This document shows positions 34,219 through 42,688 of a DNA stretch of 64,000 nt, piece by piece. The translations under genes were made by a program, and so were the position numbers. The notes beneath the pieces were generated by a model. That model did no database searches. It worked only from the letters and a program-made list of their open reading frames with translations, and was not told where the DNA came from. Source of the stretch: Lachnospiraceae bacterium (GTDB lineage: Bacteria > Bacillota > Clostridia > Lachnospirales > Lachnospiraceae); assembly GCA_910575005.1 (NCBI GenBank), contig CAJTCL010000006.1, positions 62,001 to 126,000 of the forward strand. The letters are read 5' to 3'. Numbering within the stretch: position 1 is the stretch's first letter; the number at the start of each line of letters is the position of its first letter.

Positions 34219-35193
34219 ATGTCCTGCAACAAAAGTGTAAACCGTTTATTTTTGGCCGTTGTGGTTATTTATATTGTAGGAAGCCTTGGCTTTGGGATTT
34301 TATTTTCACAGATCCCTGTGTTGGCAAAATTGCCAATCTATGTTTCTCTGCTTGTCGCCCAGAGCTTGATTTTTCTCCCCTGTTTTATCTATTGTAAGTG
34401 GAAGATTGGGAGAATTAGGGATTTCATTCCATATCGAAAGATCAATTTTGTGACTATTATATTGATTGTAATATGTACGTATTTGATGTATCCATTGATT
34501 GTAGTACTCAATGCAATTTCAATGCTGTTTTCTAATTCAGGGACAGCTTCTGTGGCAGAGCTGATGCAAGGCCAGAATTTGGTCTTAAATTTACTGTTTA
34601 TGGCGGTGCTGCCAGCATGTGTGGAAGAATTTATGTTTCGCGGGGTGTTGTTCCAAACGTACCGCAAAAGTAAAATGCTTCCAGCAATTTTTTTGAGCAG
34701 TTTTATGTTTGGCTGTATGCATATGAATTTAAATCAATTTATCTATGCTTTTGCACTGGGGGTATATTTAGCATTTCTGGTGGAAGCTACTGGAAGCGTG
34801 TTCAGTTCCATGCTGGCACATTTTACTTTAAATGCCACCAGTACAGTTATGAGTTATTTTTTGCCATTGATCTATGAGCAGATAGGAATAGATATGACAG
34901 ATCAGTTGCAGCAAATTCAGCCCGGTGGATATGCAGCGACAATGGAAAACAGCCAGCTCATGATGTTTATTATGGGGATCCTTATATGGGCAGTGATTGC
35001 AATTGCCACTACTGCTGCAGCGATTGGACTTTATATTGCCATCTGTAAGATCAACGGACGTTGGGGATATGTCAAAGGTATGTTCAAGCAAGGAGATCGA
35101 GAGCGTATCATAACGATTCCGCTGGTACTAGGAGTGCTGATTGCTTTTGGATTTATGATATATTATATTTTATTAGAGCAAATTGCGATGTAG
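34219..35193 (+). CDS. CPBP-family intramembrane metalloprotease
   Basis: A 324-residue membrane protein with about eight helices. The CPBP (Abi/CAAX protease) motifs are present: EEFMFRGVLF (EExxxR) and FGCMHMNLNQFIYAFALGVYLAF with the metal-binding His and Asn. Bacterial members cleave within membranes; some give bacteriocin immunity, and the substrate here is unknown. AGGAGGG precedes ATG 34219, 9 nt after the CvfB-like stop. A strong hairpin follows. Confidence 0.9.
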   Translation: MSCNKSVNRLFLAVVVIYIVGSLGFGILFSQIPVLAKLPIYVSLLVAQSLIFLPCFIYCKWKIGRIRDFIPYRKINFVTIILIVICTYLMYPLIVVLNAISMLFSNSGTASVAELMQGQNLVLNLLFMAVLPACVEEFMFRGVLFQTYRKSKMLPAIFLSSFMFGCMHMNLNQFIYAFALGVYLAFLVEATGSVFSSMLAHFTLNATSTVMSYFLPLIYEQIGIDMTDQLQQIQPGGYAATMENSQLMMFIMGILIWAVIAIATTAAAIGLYIAICKINGRWGYVKGMFKQGDRERIITIPLVLGVLIAFGFMIYYILLEQIAM

Positions 35194-35199
35194 ATGTAG

Positions 35200-35236
35200 G
35201 CAGGAGCAGAATTCCCCAAGGGAGTTCTGCTCCTGC
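35200..35236. terminator. Convergent stem-loop after the CPBP gene
   Basis: GCAGGAGCAGAA (35200-35211) pairs with TTCTGCTCCTGC (35225-35236), plus an inner TCCC/GGGA. It sits between convergent CPBP and yjfB-like genes. The U tract is missing on both sides. Confidence 0.6.
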
Positions 35237-35253
35237 TGACAACAACATACTGC

Positions 35254-35430
35254 TTAAACGGAAATATCAATATTTCTGCCCAGGTGAGGAGTTGCGGACT
35301 GTTCCATAAGTTTGATCATGGAATCGCCCATAGCCTCTGCAGTATCAAGTTGTTTGCTCAGCATTAAGACGCCGATATCATTATTCAGTCTTGTCATGCT
35401 AAGAGCGGTAGATAAAGAAGCAATATCCAT
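35254..35430 (-). CDS. YjfB-family motility protein
   Basis: A 58-residue open frame. The protein begins MDIASLSTALSMTRL, has VLMLSKQLDTAEAMGD in the middle, and ends TPHLGRNIDISV. This is the pattern of YjfB-like putative motility proteins (PF14070), small proteins often encoded with flagellar or chemotaxis genes. AAAGGGGGATG precedes the ATG at 35430. The chemoreceptors and FlxA-like protein elsewhere in the window fit a motile host. Its molecular role is unknown. Confidence 0.85.
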   Translation of the reverse strand: MDIASLSTALSMTRLNNDIGVLMLSKQLDTAEAMGDSMIKLMEQSATPHLGRNIDISV

Positions 35431-35628
35431 TGCACATCCCCCTTTCCTTTTAGTTACTATGGTAGGTAATTGTGAAACTTAATAATTTATCATATACAAT
35501 TCAAAGAATCTAAGAAAGAAATTTAGGCATAATTCTATCAATCGTATATGAAATTGAAGTGATTTCCAATTACCTAATAATTATGACACAGGAGAATGGG
35601 AAACACAATATTTTTTGGAGGATTTACT

Positions 35629-36543
35629 ATGTTATATGATGTGATTATTTTAGGAAGCGGCCCAGCAGGTCTAAGTGCTGCTGTCTATGCACAGCGAGCT
35701 AGACTGCATACGCTTGTAATAGAGGAAAAACCTTTGAGTGGTGGTCAGATTCTAGACACCTATGAGGTAGATAACTATCCAGGGCTGCCAGGAATTTCAG
35801 GGTTTGAATTGGGACAAAAATTTCGTGCCCATGCAGATCAATTGGGCGCGGAATTTAGAATTGCACAGGTGGTCAGTATAGAGAATTTAGGAGATCAGAA
35901 GCAAGTGTGTACAAGTGAAGGAACTTATCAGACCAGGACACTGATTCTTGCCACTGGAGCCAGACATCGCAAGCTTATGGTTCCCGGTGAAGAGAAGCTG
36001 ACGGGGATGGGGGTTTCTTATTGTGCCACCTGTGATGGTGCTTTTTTCCGTGGAAAGACAGTGGCAGTAGTTGGAGGCGGGGATGTAGCGCTTGAGGATG
36101 CCTTGTTTCTTGCCAGGGGATGTGAAAAGGTCTATCTGATTCACCGCAGAGAAGAGTTCAGAGGAGCTGCCATCCTTCAGGAACGGGTCAAGCAAACGGA
36201 GAATATTGAACTGATCTTAAATAGTACTGTCAAGGAAATTTTTGGGGAGAATCAAGTGACTTCCGTAAGAATTTGTAACAAAATAGAAGATACTGAACAG
36301 GAACTTCAGGTAGAGGGAATGTTTATTGCTGTGGGAATTGAACCCAATGCCGCCGCCGCAAATGGTTTGGTGGAGCAGAATGAACAAGGTTATATTGTGG
36401 CTGGGGAAGATACGAAAACTAGTGTGTCTGGGATTTTTGCGGCTGGTGATGTGCGTACCAAACAGCTTCGGCAGGTGATTACAGCAGCGGCAGACGGAGC
36501 AAATGCTATTACATCTGTGCAGCAGTATCTCAGCGGCAGTTAA
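35629..36543 (+). CDS. trxB: Thioredoxin reductase (NADPH, flavin)
   Basis: A 304-residue flavoenzyme that reduces thioredoxin. The FAD motif GSGPAGLSAAVYA lies at the N-terminus, the redox dithiol CATC is at Cys132/Cys135, the NADPH-binding VVGGGDVALEDALFLA follows, and the C-terminal FAD segment is GIFAAGDVRTKQLRQVITAAADG. HRREEFR suggests NADPH preference. TTGGAGG precedes ATG 35629; the frame is open to 35596 without a signal. Confidence 0.94.
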   Translation: MLYDVIILGSGPAGLSAAVYAQRARLHTLVIEEKPLSGGQILDTYEVDNYPGLPGISGFELGQKFRAHADQLGAEFRIAQVVSIENLGDQKQVCTSEGTYQTRTLILATGARHRKLMVPGEEKLTGMGVSYCATCDGAFFRGKTVAVVGGGDVALEDALFLARGCEKVYLIHRREEFRGAAILQERVKQTENIELILNSTVKEIFGENQVTSVRICNKIEDTEQELQVEGMFIAVGIEPNAAAANGLVEQNEQGYIVAGEDTKTSVSGIFAAGDVRTKQLRQVITAAADGANAITSVQQYLSGS

Positions 36544-36659
36544 AGCTGCTGGGAGTTTCGTCTCAGATTTCTAGACTATAAGTAGCTCTTAGTCGACAGA
36601 AAGTTACAATAGTTACAATAACTAGATGAATATCTTAATTATTTTGTAAAAGATTACAG

Positions 36660-36688
36660 TTGACATAAGAAGTACCCTTTGCTATAAT
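36660..36688 (+). promoter_or_regulatory. Consensus sigma-A promoter of the NlpC/P60 gene
   Basis: Perfect TTGACA (36660-36665), 17-bp spacer, perfect TATAAT (36683-36688), about 85 bp before the start codon. Strong expression is expected. Confidence 0.9.
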
Positions 36689-36773
36689 GAATTTCGTAAT
36701 AAAATTGTAACATATCAAAAAATCCGATAGGAATTTGTAATAATAAAATAAAAGGGATAAAATGGAGGATAAG

Positions 36774-38012
36774 ATGAACAGAAATTCGATTAGAAGAGTG
36801 ACTACTTGTTGTCTGACAGCGGCAGTGGTATTGACTAGCAGTTCTTTTGTTTCACATGCAGCTGTAAATGCGGGGGCAGGCAGCTTGATTTCAGCAAATC
36901 AGAATGAAGTACAGATAGATGATAATCAGAAGACCGAGAAGGACAATTCTTCTACAGCTGGTGTTTCAGGTGCTATTGCCAAGTCTTTGGGCGAGAAGCC
37001 TGCTGATAAAAATGAGCAGGAGAAGGAAGCTCCGAAATCTGAATATGATGATATTGCAATTGCCCAGGTTGATAATTATGTAAATGTTCGCTCTTCTGCA
37101 AGTGAAGACGGTGAAGTACTTGGTAAGTTATATAATAATTCTGCATGTACTGTGCTGGGAACGGAAGGAGATTGGTATAAGATTCATTCCGGTGATGTAG
37201 AAGGTTATATTAAGGCAGAGTTTTTAGTATTAGGAGATGCGAATCTTGCGCAGTCTGTAGGCCGCAGAGTTGCAGATGTTAAAACAGAGTCTTTGAATGT
37301 TCGTTCAGACGCAAGTACAGAGGCAGAACTTTTGGGACAAGTTCCAGAAGGAGAAGAGCTCACTGTTGTAGAAGAGAAAGATGGCTGGGTTAAGGTAGCA
37401 ATAGAAGAAGGCGATGGCTGGGTTTCTGGTGAATTTGTTGACTGCAGTACTCATTATGTAGTGGCAGAGTCCAAGGAAGCAGAGGAGGCACGTCTTAAGA
37501 AAGAAGAAGAAGAGAGAAGAGCAGCAGAAGAAGCGGCAAGAAGAGCTGTTGCTGAGCAGTCTTCCAGTTCCAGTTCATCAAGTTCCTCCAGTTCCTCAGG
37601 TTCTTCTAGTTCCAGTTCTTCAGGCGGTTCCTCAGAATCTGGCAGAAGCTACGCTCCGCCAAGTGGTGGCAATGGACAGGCAGTTGCAGATTATGCATGT
37701 CAGTTTATTGGTAATCCTTATGTTTGGGGTGGTACAAGCTTGACAAACGGAGCCGATTGTTCTGGATTTGTTATGAGTGTATATGCAGCATTCGGTGTTG
37801 GTCTTCCACATTCTTCCAGTGCATTGGCAGGTGTTGGATATGGTGTCAGCCCTGATGCTATGCAGCCAGGAGATATTGTATGTTACAGCGGACATGTGGC
37901 AATTTACATCGGAGGAGATACCGTTGTTCATGCAAGTACAGAGTCTACTGGTATTAAGCTTACTTCTCCAGCAGCTTACAGAAGCATTGTTGCAGTAAGA
38001 AGAATTTTCTAA
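36774..38012 (+). CDS. Secreted SH3-NlpC/P60 peptidoglycan hydrolase
   Basis: A 412-residue exported cell-wall hydrolase. A signal peptide (to about SFVSHAA) is followed by two bacterial SH3 domains (VDNYVNVRSSASEDGEVLGKL; VKTESLNVRSDASTEAELLGQV), a charged helix and a Ser/Gly linker (~270-300). The C-terminal NlpC/P60 domain has catalytic Cys in GADCSGFVMSVY and His in CYSGHVAIYIG. Such enzymes cut the D-Glu to diamino-acid bond of stem peptides. GGAGG favours ATG 36774 over ATG 36762. It has its own promoter and terminator. Confidence 0.94.
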   Translation: MNRNSIRRVTTCCLTAAVVLTSSSFVSHAAVNAGAGSLISANQNEVQIDDNQKTEKDNSSTAGVSGAIAKSLGEKPADKNEQEKEAPKSEYDDIAIAQVDNYVNVRSSASEDGEVLGKLYNNSACTVLGTEGDWYKIHSGDVEGYIKAEFLVLGDANLAQSVGRRVADVKTESLNVRSDASTEAELLGQVPEGEELTVVEEKDGWVKVAIEEGDGWVSGEFVDCSTHYVVAESKEAEEARLKKEEEERRAAEEAARRAVAEQSSSSSSSSSSSSSGSSSSSSSGGSSESGRSYAPPSGGNGQAVADYACQFIGNPYVWGGTSLTNGADCSGFVMSVYAAFGVGLPHSSSALAGVGYGVSPDAMQPGDIVCYSGHVAIYIGGDTVVHASTESTGIKLTSPAAYRSIVAVRRIF

Positions 38013-38032
38013 GAATATAAAGGTTAAGAGTT

Positions 38033-38070
38033 CCCGAATTGAGACGAAAGTTTCAGTTCGGGATTTTTTT
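38033..38070 (+). terminator. Terminator of the NlpC/P60 gene
   Basis: CCCGAATTGAGAC (38033-38045), loop GAAA, GTTTCAGTTCGGG (38050-38062; two G-U pairs), then T7. Confidence 0.92.
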
Positions 38071-38076
38071 ATTTTA

Positions 38077-38173
38077 TAGGAAATTCCTCTGGATTTCCTA
38101 TAAGATAAAAAACAATGATTGCCCTGCGGCGGAAATAAAATATGTCGCAAAAGCGACCCGCCGCAGGAAGGGC
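38077..38173. repeat. TAGGAAA hairpin copy 2 and nested GC-rich cruciform
   Basis: TAGGAAAT (38077-38084) pairs with ATTTCCTA (38093-38100), matching the hairpin at 32627-32650. It is followed by CCTGCGGCGG (38123-38132) pairing exactly with CCGCCGCAGG (38158-38167). Outside is GCCC/GGGC and inside GTCGC-AAAA-GCGAC. The G+C-rich block stands out against A+T-rich surroundings and looks like a mobile palindromic element. Confidence 0.65.
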
Positions 38174-38595
38174 ATCCTGCTTTGCACTTCGTTTTGATCG
38201 TTGCCTAACATGTAATGCCAGCAGCTTGTTAGACCAGTGAAGTGAGGGTATGCGCAAAGAGAAAGTTACTGCTTTGTAGCCTGTGTGAATGAGGAGAATG
38301 ATATTCCCCTATTCGATTATTAGATAACAAAACTTTTTCATTTCTATAAGAAGTAAGTAAAGAGAGATATATTATTGATGGAATATGAATTTTGATCTAG
38401 TAAAGGATCCTTCTTTTATGGTGGAAAAGTTTTCCAGGTAGTTCTAATATCAAACAATAGGTGATACAAACTCTTTTTCAGTGCGCTAATTTTGTCGTTT
38501 CATGATAAAATCCTGTCGAAGCCTCGATGCTGGCGTCGTGATTTGTCATTTTGTGTCTATAACAAACTGCACAAAAATTTCTGTTTTTAAAAAAG

Positions 38596-38687
38596 TTATA
38601 CAAAGTTATAAAAAAGTTATCCACAATGAGAATCCTAGAAAATACCAAAAAATAAAGTTATACACCGAATTATCCACATTATCCACA
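38596..38687. promoter_or_regulatory. Cluster of DnaA-box-like sites
   Basis: Exact TTATCCACA boxes lie at 38617-38625, 38670-38678 and 38679-38687, the last two directly abutting. One-mismatch boxes are TTATACAAA (38596-38604) and TTATACACC (38658-38666). A+T-rich DNA flanks them to 38880. All are on the plus strand within a ~1 kb gap without genes. dnaA, dnaN, rpmH and gidA are not adjacent, so identity as oriC is uncertain. Confidence 0.6.
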
Positions 38688-38918
38688 AAATGAGGGTTTA
38701 AAAAACTGGTTTACATAGTAAAAAAAAGAAACATTTGTTTTGTATAGTTGTAATAAAGTTGATAATTTTGGAAAAAAATAAAAAAAAGTATTGACTTTTT
38801 TGATGACAAAAAATTAAAAATTTATTTCAAAAATTTCTGTCAATTTTATACAAAGATATAATGCATTCAGGGGAGTCATAAAAGATTGGCAGCACTGGAA
38901 TTGTCGAAAAAACGATAG

Positions 38919-38947
38919 TTGAAAAATATCTATTCATTTGGTATACT
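38919..38947 (+). promoter_or_regulatory. Promoter of the WecG/TagA gene
   Basis: TTGAAA (38919-38924), 17-bp spacer, TATACT (38942-38947). Confidence 0.75.
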
Positions 38948-39015
38948 TCTAAAGTGATTGAAAATTAGAGTGACTATTCGAGAGGATCATCAAAATAGAA
39001 TGAAATGAGTGTTTT

Positions 39016-39705
39016 ATGATTAAAAAGATAGAGATATTGGGCATAAGCCTGGATAATTACACAGTTCGGGAAGCAATGTTTCAGATCGAGGATTACTGGA
39101 TAGATACAAAAATGAGTACTGTGGAGGCCATTTCTATGGAAACCTTGGTCAAAGCGCAGACAGATGATTTACTGAAAACCTGTATAGAAAATCTGGATTT
39201 GGCAATTATTTGTGATAAGGAGATTTTAAAAGCGGCAGGAGTTACCTCAGTACAGCGAGTGAAAGAAACGGCTGACAATGAATTTTTTAAGGAATTTATG
39301 AAATTTGCTGTGCACAGCCATAAGACAGTATATTTGCTAGGAGATACCAGTGAGCAGACAAAACTTTTTCAGAGTTTTTTAAAGGAGGCCTACGCAAAAC
39401 TTAAGATTGTTGGATCTTATGCATTGTCAGATTGCAGCGGGGATTATGATGCGATAATCAATGAGGTAAATATTGCAGCGCCAGATTTAATATTATCTGT
39501 GCTTCCGATACCCAAGCAGGAATACTTTTTGCAAGAACATAAGGGAAAGTTAAATGCCAAGATTTGGTATGGTGTAGGAGAGCACTATATCAATAGGCGT
39601 GGAGTTTCAGAAGTGGCAGGATTTGCAAAAAAATTAATCCAGAAGGGAATTTTACACAGTATGCTTTTGCGTTATAAAAATGATAATGGAAACGGAGAGG
39701 AATGA
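39016..39705 (+). CDS. WecG/TagA/CpsF-family glycosyltransferase
   Basis: A 229-residue GT26-family enzyme. It begins IEILGISLDNYTVREAMFQIEDY and has VYLLGDTSEQTKLFQSFLKE and PDLILSVLPIPKQEYFLQEHKGKL, the usual WecG/TagA layout. Members add N-acetylmannosaminuronate or N-acetylmannosamine to undecaprenyl-linked sugars for surface polymers; the donor here is unknown. The ribosome-binding site is weak (GAGTG). No other polymer genes adjoin. The YitT gene follows by 8 nt. Confidence 0.85.
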   Translation: MIKKIEILGISLDNYTVREAMFQIEDYWIDTKMSTVEAISMETLVKAQTDDLLKTCIENLDLAIICDKEILKAAGVTSVQRVKETADNEFFKEFMKFAVHSHKTVYLLGDTSEQTKLFQSFLKEAYAKLKIVGSYALSDCSGDYDAIINEVNIAAPDLILSVLPIPKQEYFLQEHKGKLNAKIWYGVGEHYINRRGVSEVAGFAKKLIQKGILHSMLLRYKNDNGNGEE

Positions 39706-39712
39706 CTTTTCG

Positions 39713-40573
39713 ATGAATAAACGAAATCCTGTATTTTTGAGTCTAGTAATTATTGCGGGAACAGGGCTTCTGGCTTTTGCGATTAAGTGTATATTTGATC
39801 CGGTTGGCCTGGTGACAGGAGGTTTTACGGGAATTGCTATTTTGGTGAAAAATTTGACTGGAATATTTTTCAAGGGCGGTATTCCTCTATGGTTTGCCAA
39901 TCTAGTACTGAATGTTCCATTTTTTCTGCTTGCATTAAAGATCAAAGGCAAGAAATTTATTGGCAGAACTGCATTTGCCACAGTATTACTTTCCGTGTGG
40001 CTATATGTAATTCCAGAAATAGATTTTGTCAGTGGTGATTATTTTTTAGCCTCTATTTTTGGCGGTGTGCTGGCTGGAGTTGCTATGGGAATGATTCTAT
40101 GGGCCAATACAACCACTGGAGGTACCGAGATGGTGGCAGTATTGTTACAGTGCAAGCTGCGTCATTATTCTGTGGCACAGATTATGCAGGTGCTTGATGG
40201 AATGATTGTGCTGGCTGGCTTGTATGTATTTGGGCTGCGATCCTCTATGTATGCCATAGTTGCGATTTTTATTGTGTCCAAAGTGACTGATACCATTTTA
40301 GAGGGTATGAAATTTTCTAAGGCTGCCTTTATTATCACAGATCACTATGAGGAAATTGCCAAGCGGGTGATGGAGGAATTGGAACGGGGTGTCACAGGTC
40401 TGGAAGCTTATGGAATGTATTCTAAGGCCAGAAAGTGTATGCTCTATTGTGTAGTTTCCAAAAAAGAGATCGTATTTTTAAAAGAACTGGTTCATCAAAC
40501 AGATCCCAATGCCTTTGTGGTTGTAGGTGATGTGAGGGAAGTTCTCGGGGAAGGCTTCTTACTTCCAAAATAG
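39713..40573 (+). CDS. YitT-family membrane protein (DUF161/DUF2179)
   Basis: A 286-residue protein. Five or six helices (FLSLVIIAGTGLLAFAIKCIFDPVGLVTGG; GGVLAGVAMGMILWANTTTGGTEMVAVLL) precede a cytoplasmic C-terminal DUF2179 domain (KAAFIITDHYEEIAKRVMEELERGVTGLEAYGMYSKA). The family may transport ions or small solutes, but function is unproven. GGAGAGG within the end of the upstream gene serves ATG 39713; ATG 39680 in frame is less likely. Confidence 0.9.
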   Translation: MNKRNPVFLSLVIIAGTGLLAFAIKCIFDPVGLVTGGFTGIAILVKNLTGIFFKGGIPLWFANLVLNVPFFLLALKIKGKKFIGRTAFATVLLSVWLYVIPEIDFVSGDYFLASIFGGVLAGVAMGMILWANTTTGGTEMVAVLLQCKLRHYSVAQIMQVLDGMIVLAGLYVFGLRSSMYAIVAIFIVSKVTDTILEGMKFSKAAFIITDHYEEIAKRVMEELERGVTGLEAYGMYSKARKCMLYCVVSKKEIVFLKELVHQTDPNAFVVVGDVREVLGEGFLLPK

Positions 40574-40650
40574 TAGAGGGTGTATGGGAGATATTTTTGA
40601 TTTTGTGTACTATGACTATTGGAAAAATGGCAATATTTTAAAAGAAAATT

Positions 40651-40692
40651 GAGGAAATGCATAAAAATTTGCAGATTTCCTCTTTCTTTTTT
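40651..40692 (+). terminator. Terminator after yitT-like gene
   Basis: GAGGAAAT (40651-40658) pairs with ATTTCCTC (40675-40682), followed by TTTCTTTTTTT. The rest of the 325-bp gap up to 40899 contains only a possible promoter (TTGTGA 40756-40761, 18 bp, TATACA) for the next operon. Confidence 0.7.
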
Positions 40693-40899
40693 TGTGCTTT
40701 TGCATTAAAATACAAATTAGATTATTTCACATCTGCAAAAAAATAGAAATAAAATTTGTGAAAGTTGCATAGGAAATAATATACAGATGCTGTTTGGATA
40801 TATCCAATGTGAATTATTTCTACCTGGGGGAAACAGCAGCAGATGGAAGTGGCCGTAAAAGAACATCAGAAGAGAAGGAAAAGAAAAGGAGTGAAGAGA

Positions 40900-41988
40900 A
40901 TGATCTCAAATCAGATACTTCAAAATACCATTGATGGTTTAAAGGGGATTACCAGAATTGATTTATGCATAATTGATACAGAGGGAAAAGTATTGGCGGC
41001 AACTTTTCAAGATACGGACAACTATGTGACAGCGGCGCTGGCATTTGTCGATTCTCCAGCAGATAGTCAGGTCTTTTTAGGATGTCAGTTTTTTAAGGTG
41101 TTTGATGAACATCAATTGGAATATATTTTGCTTGCCAATGGTGACAGTGATGATGTGTATATGGTAGGAAAAATTGCCAGTTTCCAGCTTCAGAATCTTT
41201 TAGTAGCATATAAAGAACGTTTTGATAAGGATAATTTTGTCAAAAATTTGTTGTTGGATAATTTGCTGCTGGTAGATATCTATAACCGTGCAAAAAAACT
41301 GCATATTGATACAGAGGCTCGAAGAGTAGTATTTATTGTGGAGACTAATCGGGAAAAAGACGGAAATGAGCTGGAGAAAGTGCGTGGGTATTTGGGCAGT
41401 AAGTCCAAAGATTTTATCACTGCGGTGGACGAGAAAAATATTATTGTTGTCAAAGAAGTACTTGAAAATGAGAGCTACAATGACTTAAATAAGACGGCAG
41501 AGGTGATTTTAAATCTGTTTCACATCAATGATGATCAGGAGATTCATATTTCTTATGGTACCATTGTCAATGAGATTAAAGAGGTGTCCAGATCCTATAA
41601 GGAAGCGCGTATGGCTTTAGATGTCGGCAAAATCTTTTTTGAAGAGCGCAATATTGTAGCCTATTCCACTTTGGGGATTGGACGTTTGATCTATCAGCTT
41701 CCGATTCCGCTTTGTAAAATGTTTATCAAAGAGATTTTTGATGGCAAATCACCAGACGAATTTGACGAGGAGACGCTTACCACAATCAATAAATTTTTTG
41801 AGAACAGTTTAAATGTTTCTGAGACATCCAGGCAGCTTTATATTCATCGCAATACGCTGGTATATCGGCTGGATAAGCTGCAGAAAAGTACAGGGCTGGA
41901 TTTGCGTGTATTTGAGGATGCCATTACATTTAAGATTGCCTTGATGGTAGTAAAATATATGAAATATATGGAAACCTTGGATTATTAG
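40900..41988 (+). CDS. PucR/CdaR-type helix-turn-helix regulator
   Basis: A 362-residue transcription regulator. The N-terminal ~130 residues resemble a sugar-diacid recognition domain (ILQNTIDGLKGITRIDLCIIDTEGKVLAAT). A central GGDEF-like/CdaR region follows. The C-terminal PucR helix-turn-helix reads FFENSLNVSETSRQLYIHRNTLVYRLDKLQKSTGLDL. AAGGAG fixes ATG 40900. Only 16 nt separate it from ftsE, so it appears to head the ftsEX operon. That is unusual for this family, which normally sits beside metabolic genes. Its ligand is unknown. Confidence 0.85.
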   Translation: MISNQILQNTIDGLKGITRIDLCIIDTEGKVLAATFQDTDNYVTAALAFVDSPADSQVFLGCQFFKVFDEHQLEYILLANGDSDDVYMVGKIASFQLQNLLVAYKERFDKDNFVKNLLLDNLLLVDIYNRAKKLHIDTEARRVVFIVETNREKDGNELEKVRGYLGSKSKDFITAVDEKNIIVVKEVLENESYNDLNKTAEVILNLFHINDDQEIHISYGTIVNEIKEVSRSYKEARMALDVGKIFFEERNIVAYSTLGIGRLIYQLPIPLCKMFIKEIFDGKSPDEFDEETLTTINKFFENSLNVSETSRQLYIHRNTLVYRLDKLQKSTGLDLRVFEDAITFKIALMVVKYMKYMETLDY

Positions 41989-42004
41989 AATTTAGGAGGT
42001 TTAA

Positions 42005-42688
42005 ATGATAAAACTTGAAAATGTCAGCAAATCATATTCGGCGGGGATTCCGGCATTAAATGATGTCAGTCTGAATATTGATCCAGGTGAATTTGTTTTT
42101 GTGGTCGGAGACAGTGGTTCAGGGAAATCTACATTGATCAAATTACTACTCAAGGAGTTAGAGCCTACCAGCGGCAGTATCACGATCAATAATCAGAAAT
42201 TGGGAAGCATACGACATCGGGATGTACCTAGATTTCGCCGGCATGTCGGTGTAGTGTTTCAGGATTTCCGACTGTTGAAGGACCGCAATGTCTATGAGAA
42301 TGTAGCCTTTGCACAGCGTGTGATTGGCGCGCCCACGAAATCCATGCGCCGTAAAGTACCAGCAATGTTATCTATGGTGGGATTGGCTGCAAAATATAAA
42401 TCTTATCCACGGGAGATTTCCGGTGGTGAGCAGCAGCGTGTGGCCATTGCCAGGGCATTGGTAAATGAGCCGAAGATTCTACTTGCGGATGAACCTACCG
42501 GAAATTTGGATGCTCACAATGCCTGGGATATTATGAAGCTGCTAGAAGAGATCAATCAAAGAGGGACAACCGTACTGGTTGTCACACATAACCAGGAGAT
42601 TGTGCGGGCTATGAAAAAACGTGTTATCACTATGAAAAAAGGCGTGATCGTTGGGGACGAGAGGGCAGGTGATAGTTATGAGGATTAG
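42005..42688 (+). CDS. ftsE: FtsE, ATPase of the cell-division ABC complex
   Basis: A 227-residue ABC ATPase. Walker A is GDSGSGKST, the signature ISGGEQQRVAIARALV and Walker B ILLADEPTGNLD. It starts MIKLENVSKSYSAGIPALNDVSL, typical of FtsE. With FtsX it forms a membrane complex that activates peptidoglycan hydrolases at the division site. TTAGGAGG precedes ATG 42005. It overlaps ftsX by 11 bases. Confidence 0.96.
   Translation: MIKLENVSKSYSAGIPALNDVSLNIDPGEFVFVVGDSGSGKSTLIKLLLKELEPTSGSITINNQKLGSIRHRDVPRFRRHVGVVFQDFRLLKDRNVYENVAFAQRVIGAPTKSMRRKVPAMLSMVGLAAKYKSYPREISGGEQQRVAIARALVNEPKILLADEPTGNLDAHNAWDIMKLLEEINQRGTTVLVVTHNQEIVRAMKKRVITMKKGVIVGDERAGDSYED

Noticed and set aside
37549-37743. 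Other-frame open frame inside the Ser/Gly linker of the NlpC/P60 gene
   Set aside because: It is produced by low-complexity serine codons and has no ribosome-binding site.
38596-38687. Calling the DnaA-box cluster the chromosomal origin
   Set aside because: No dnaA, dnaN, rpmH or gidA lies nearby and strand skew cannot be judged from one window, so it is reported only as a box cluster.
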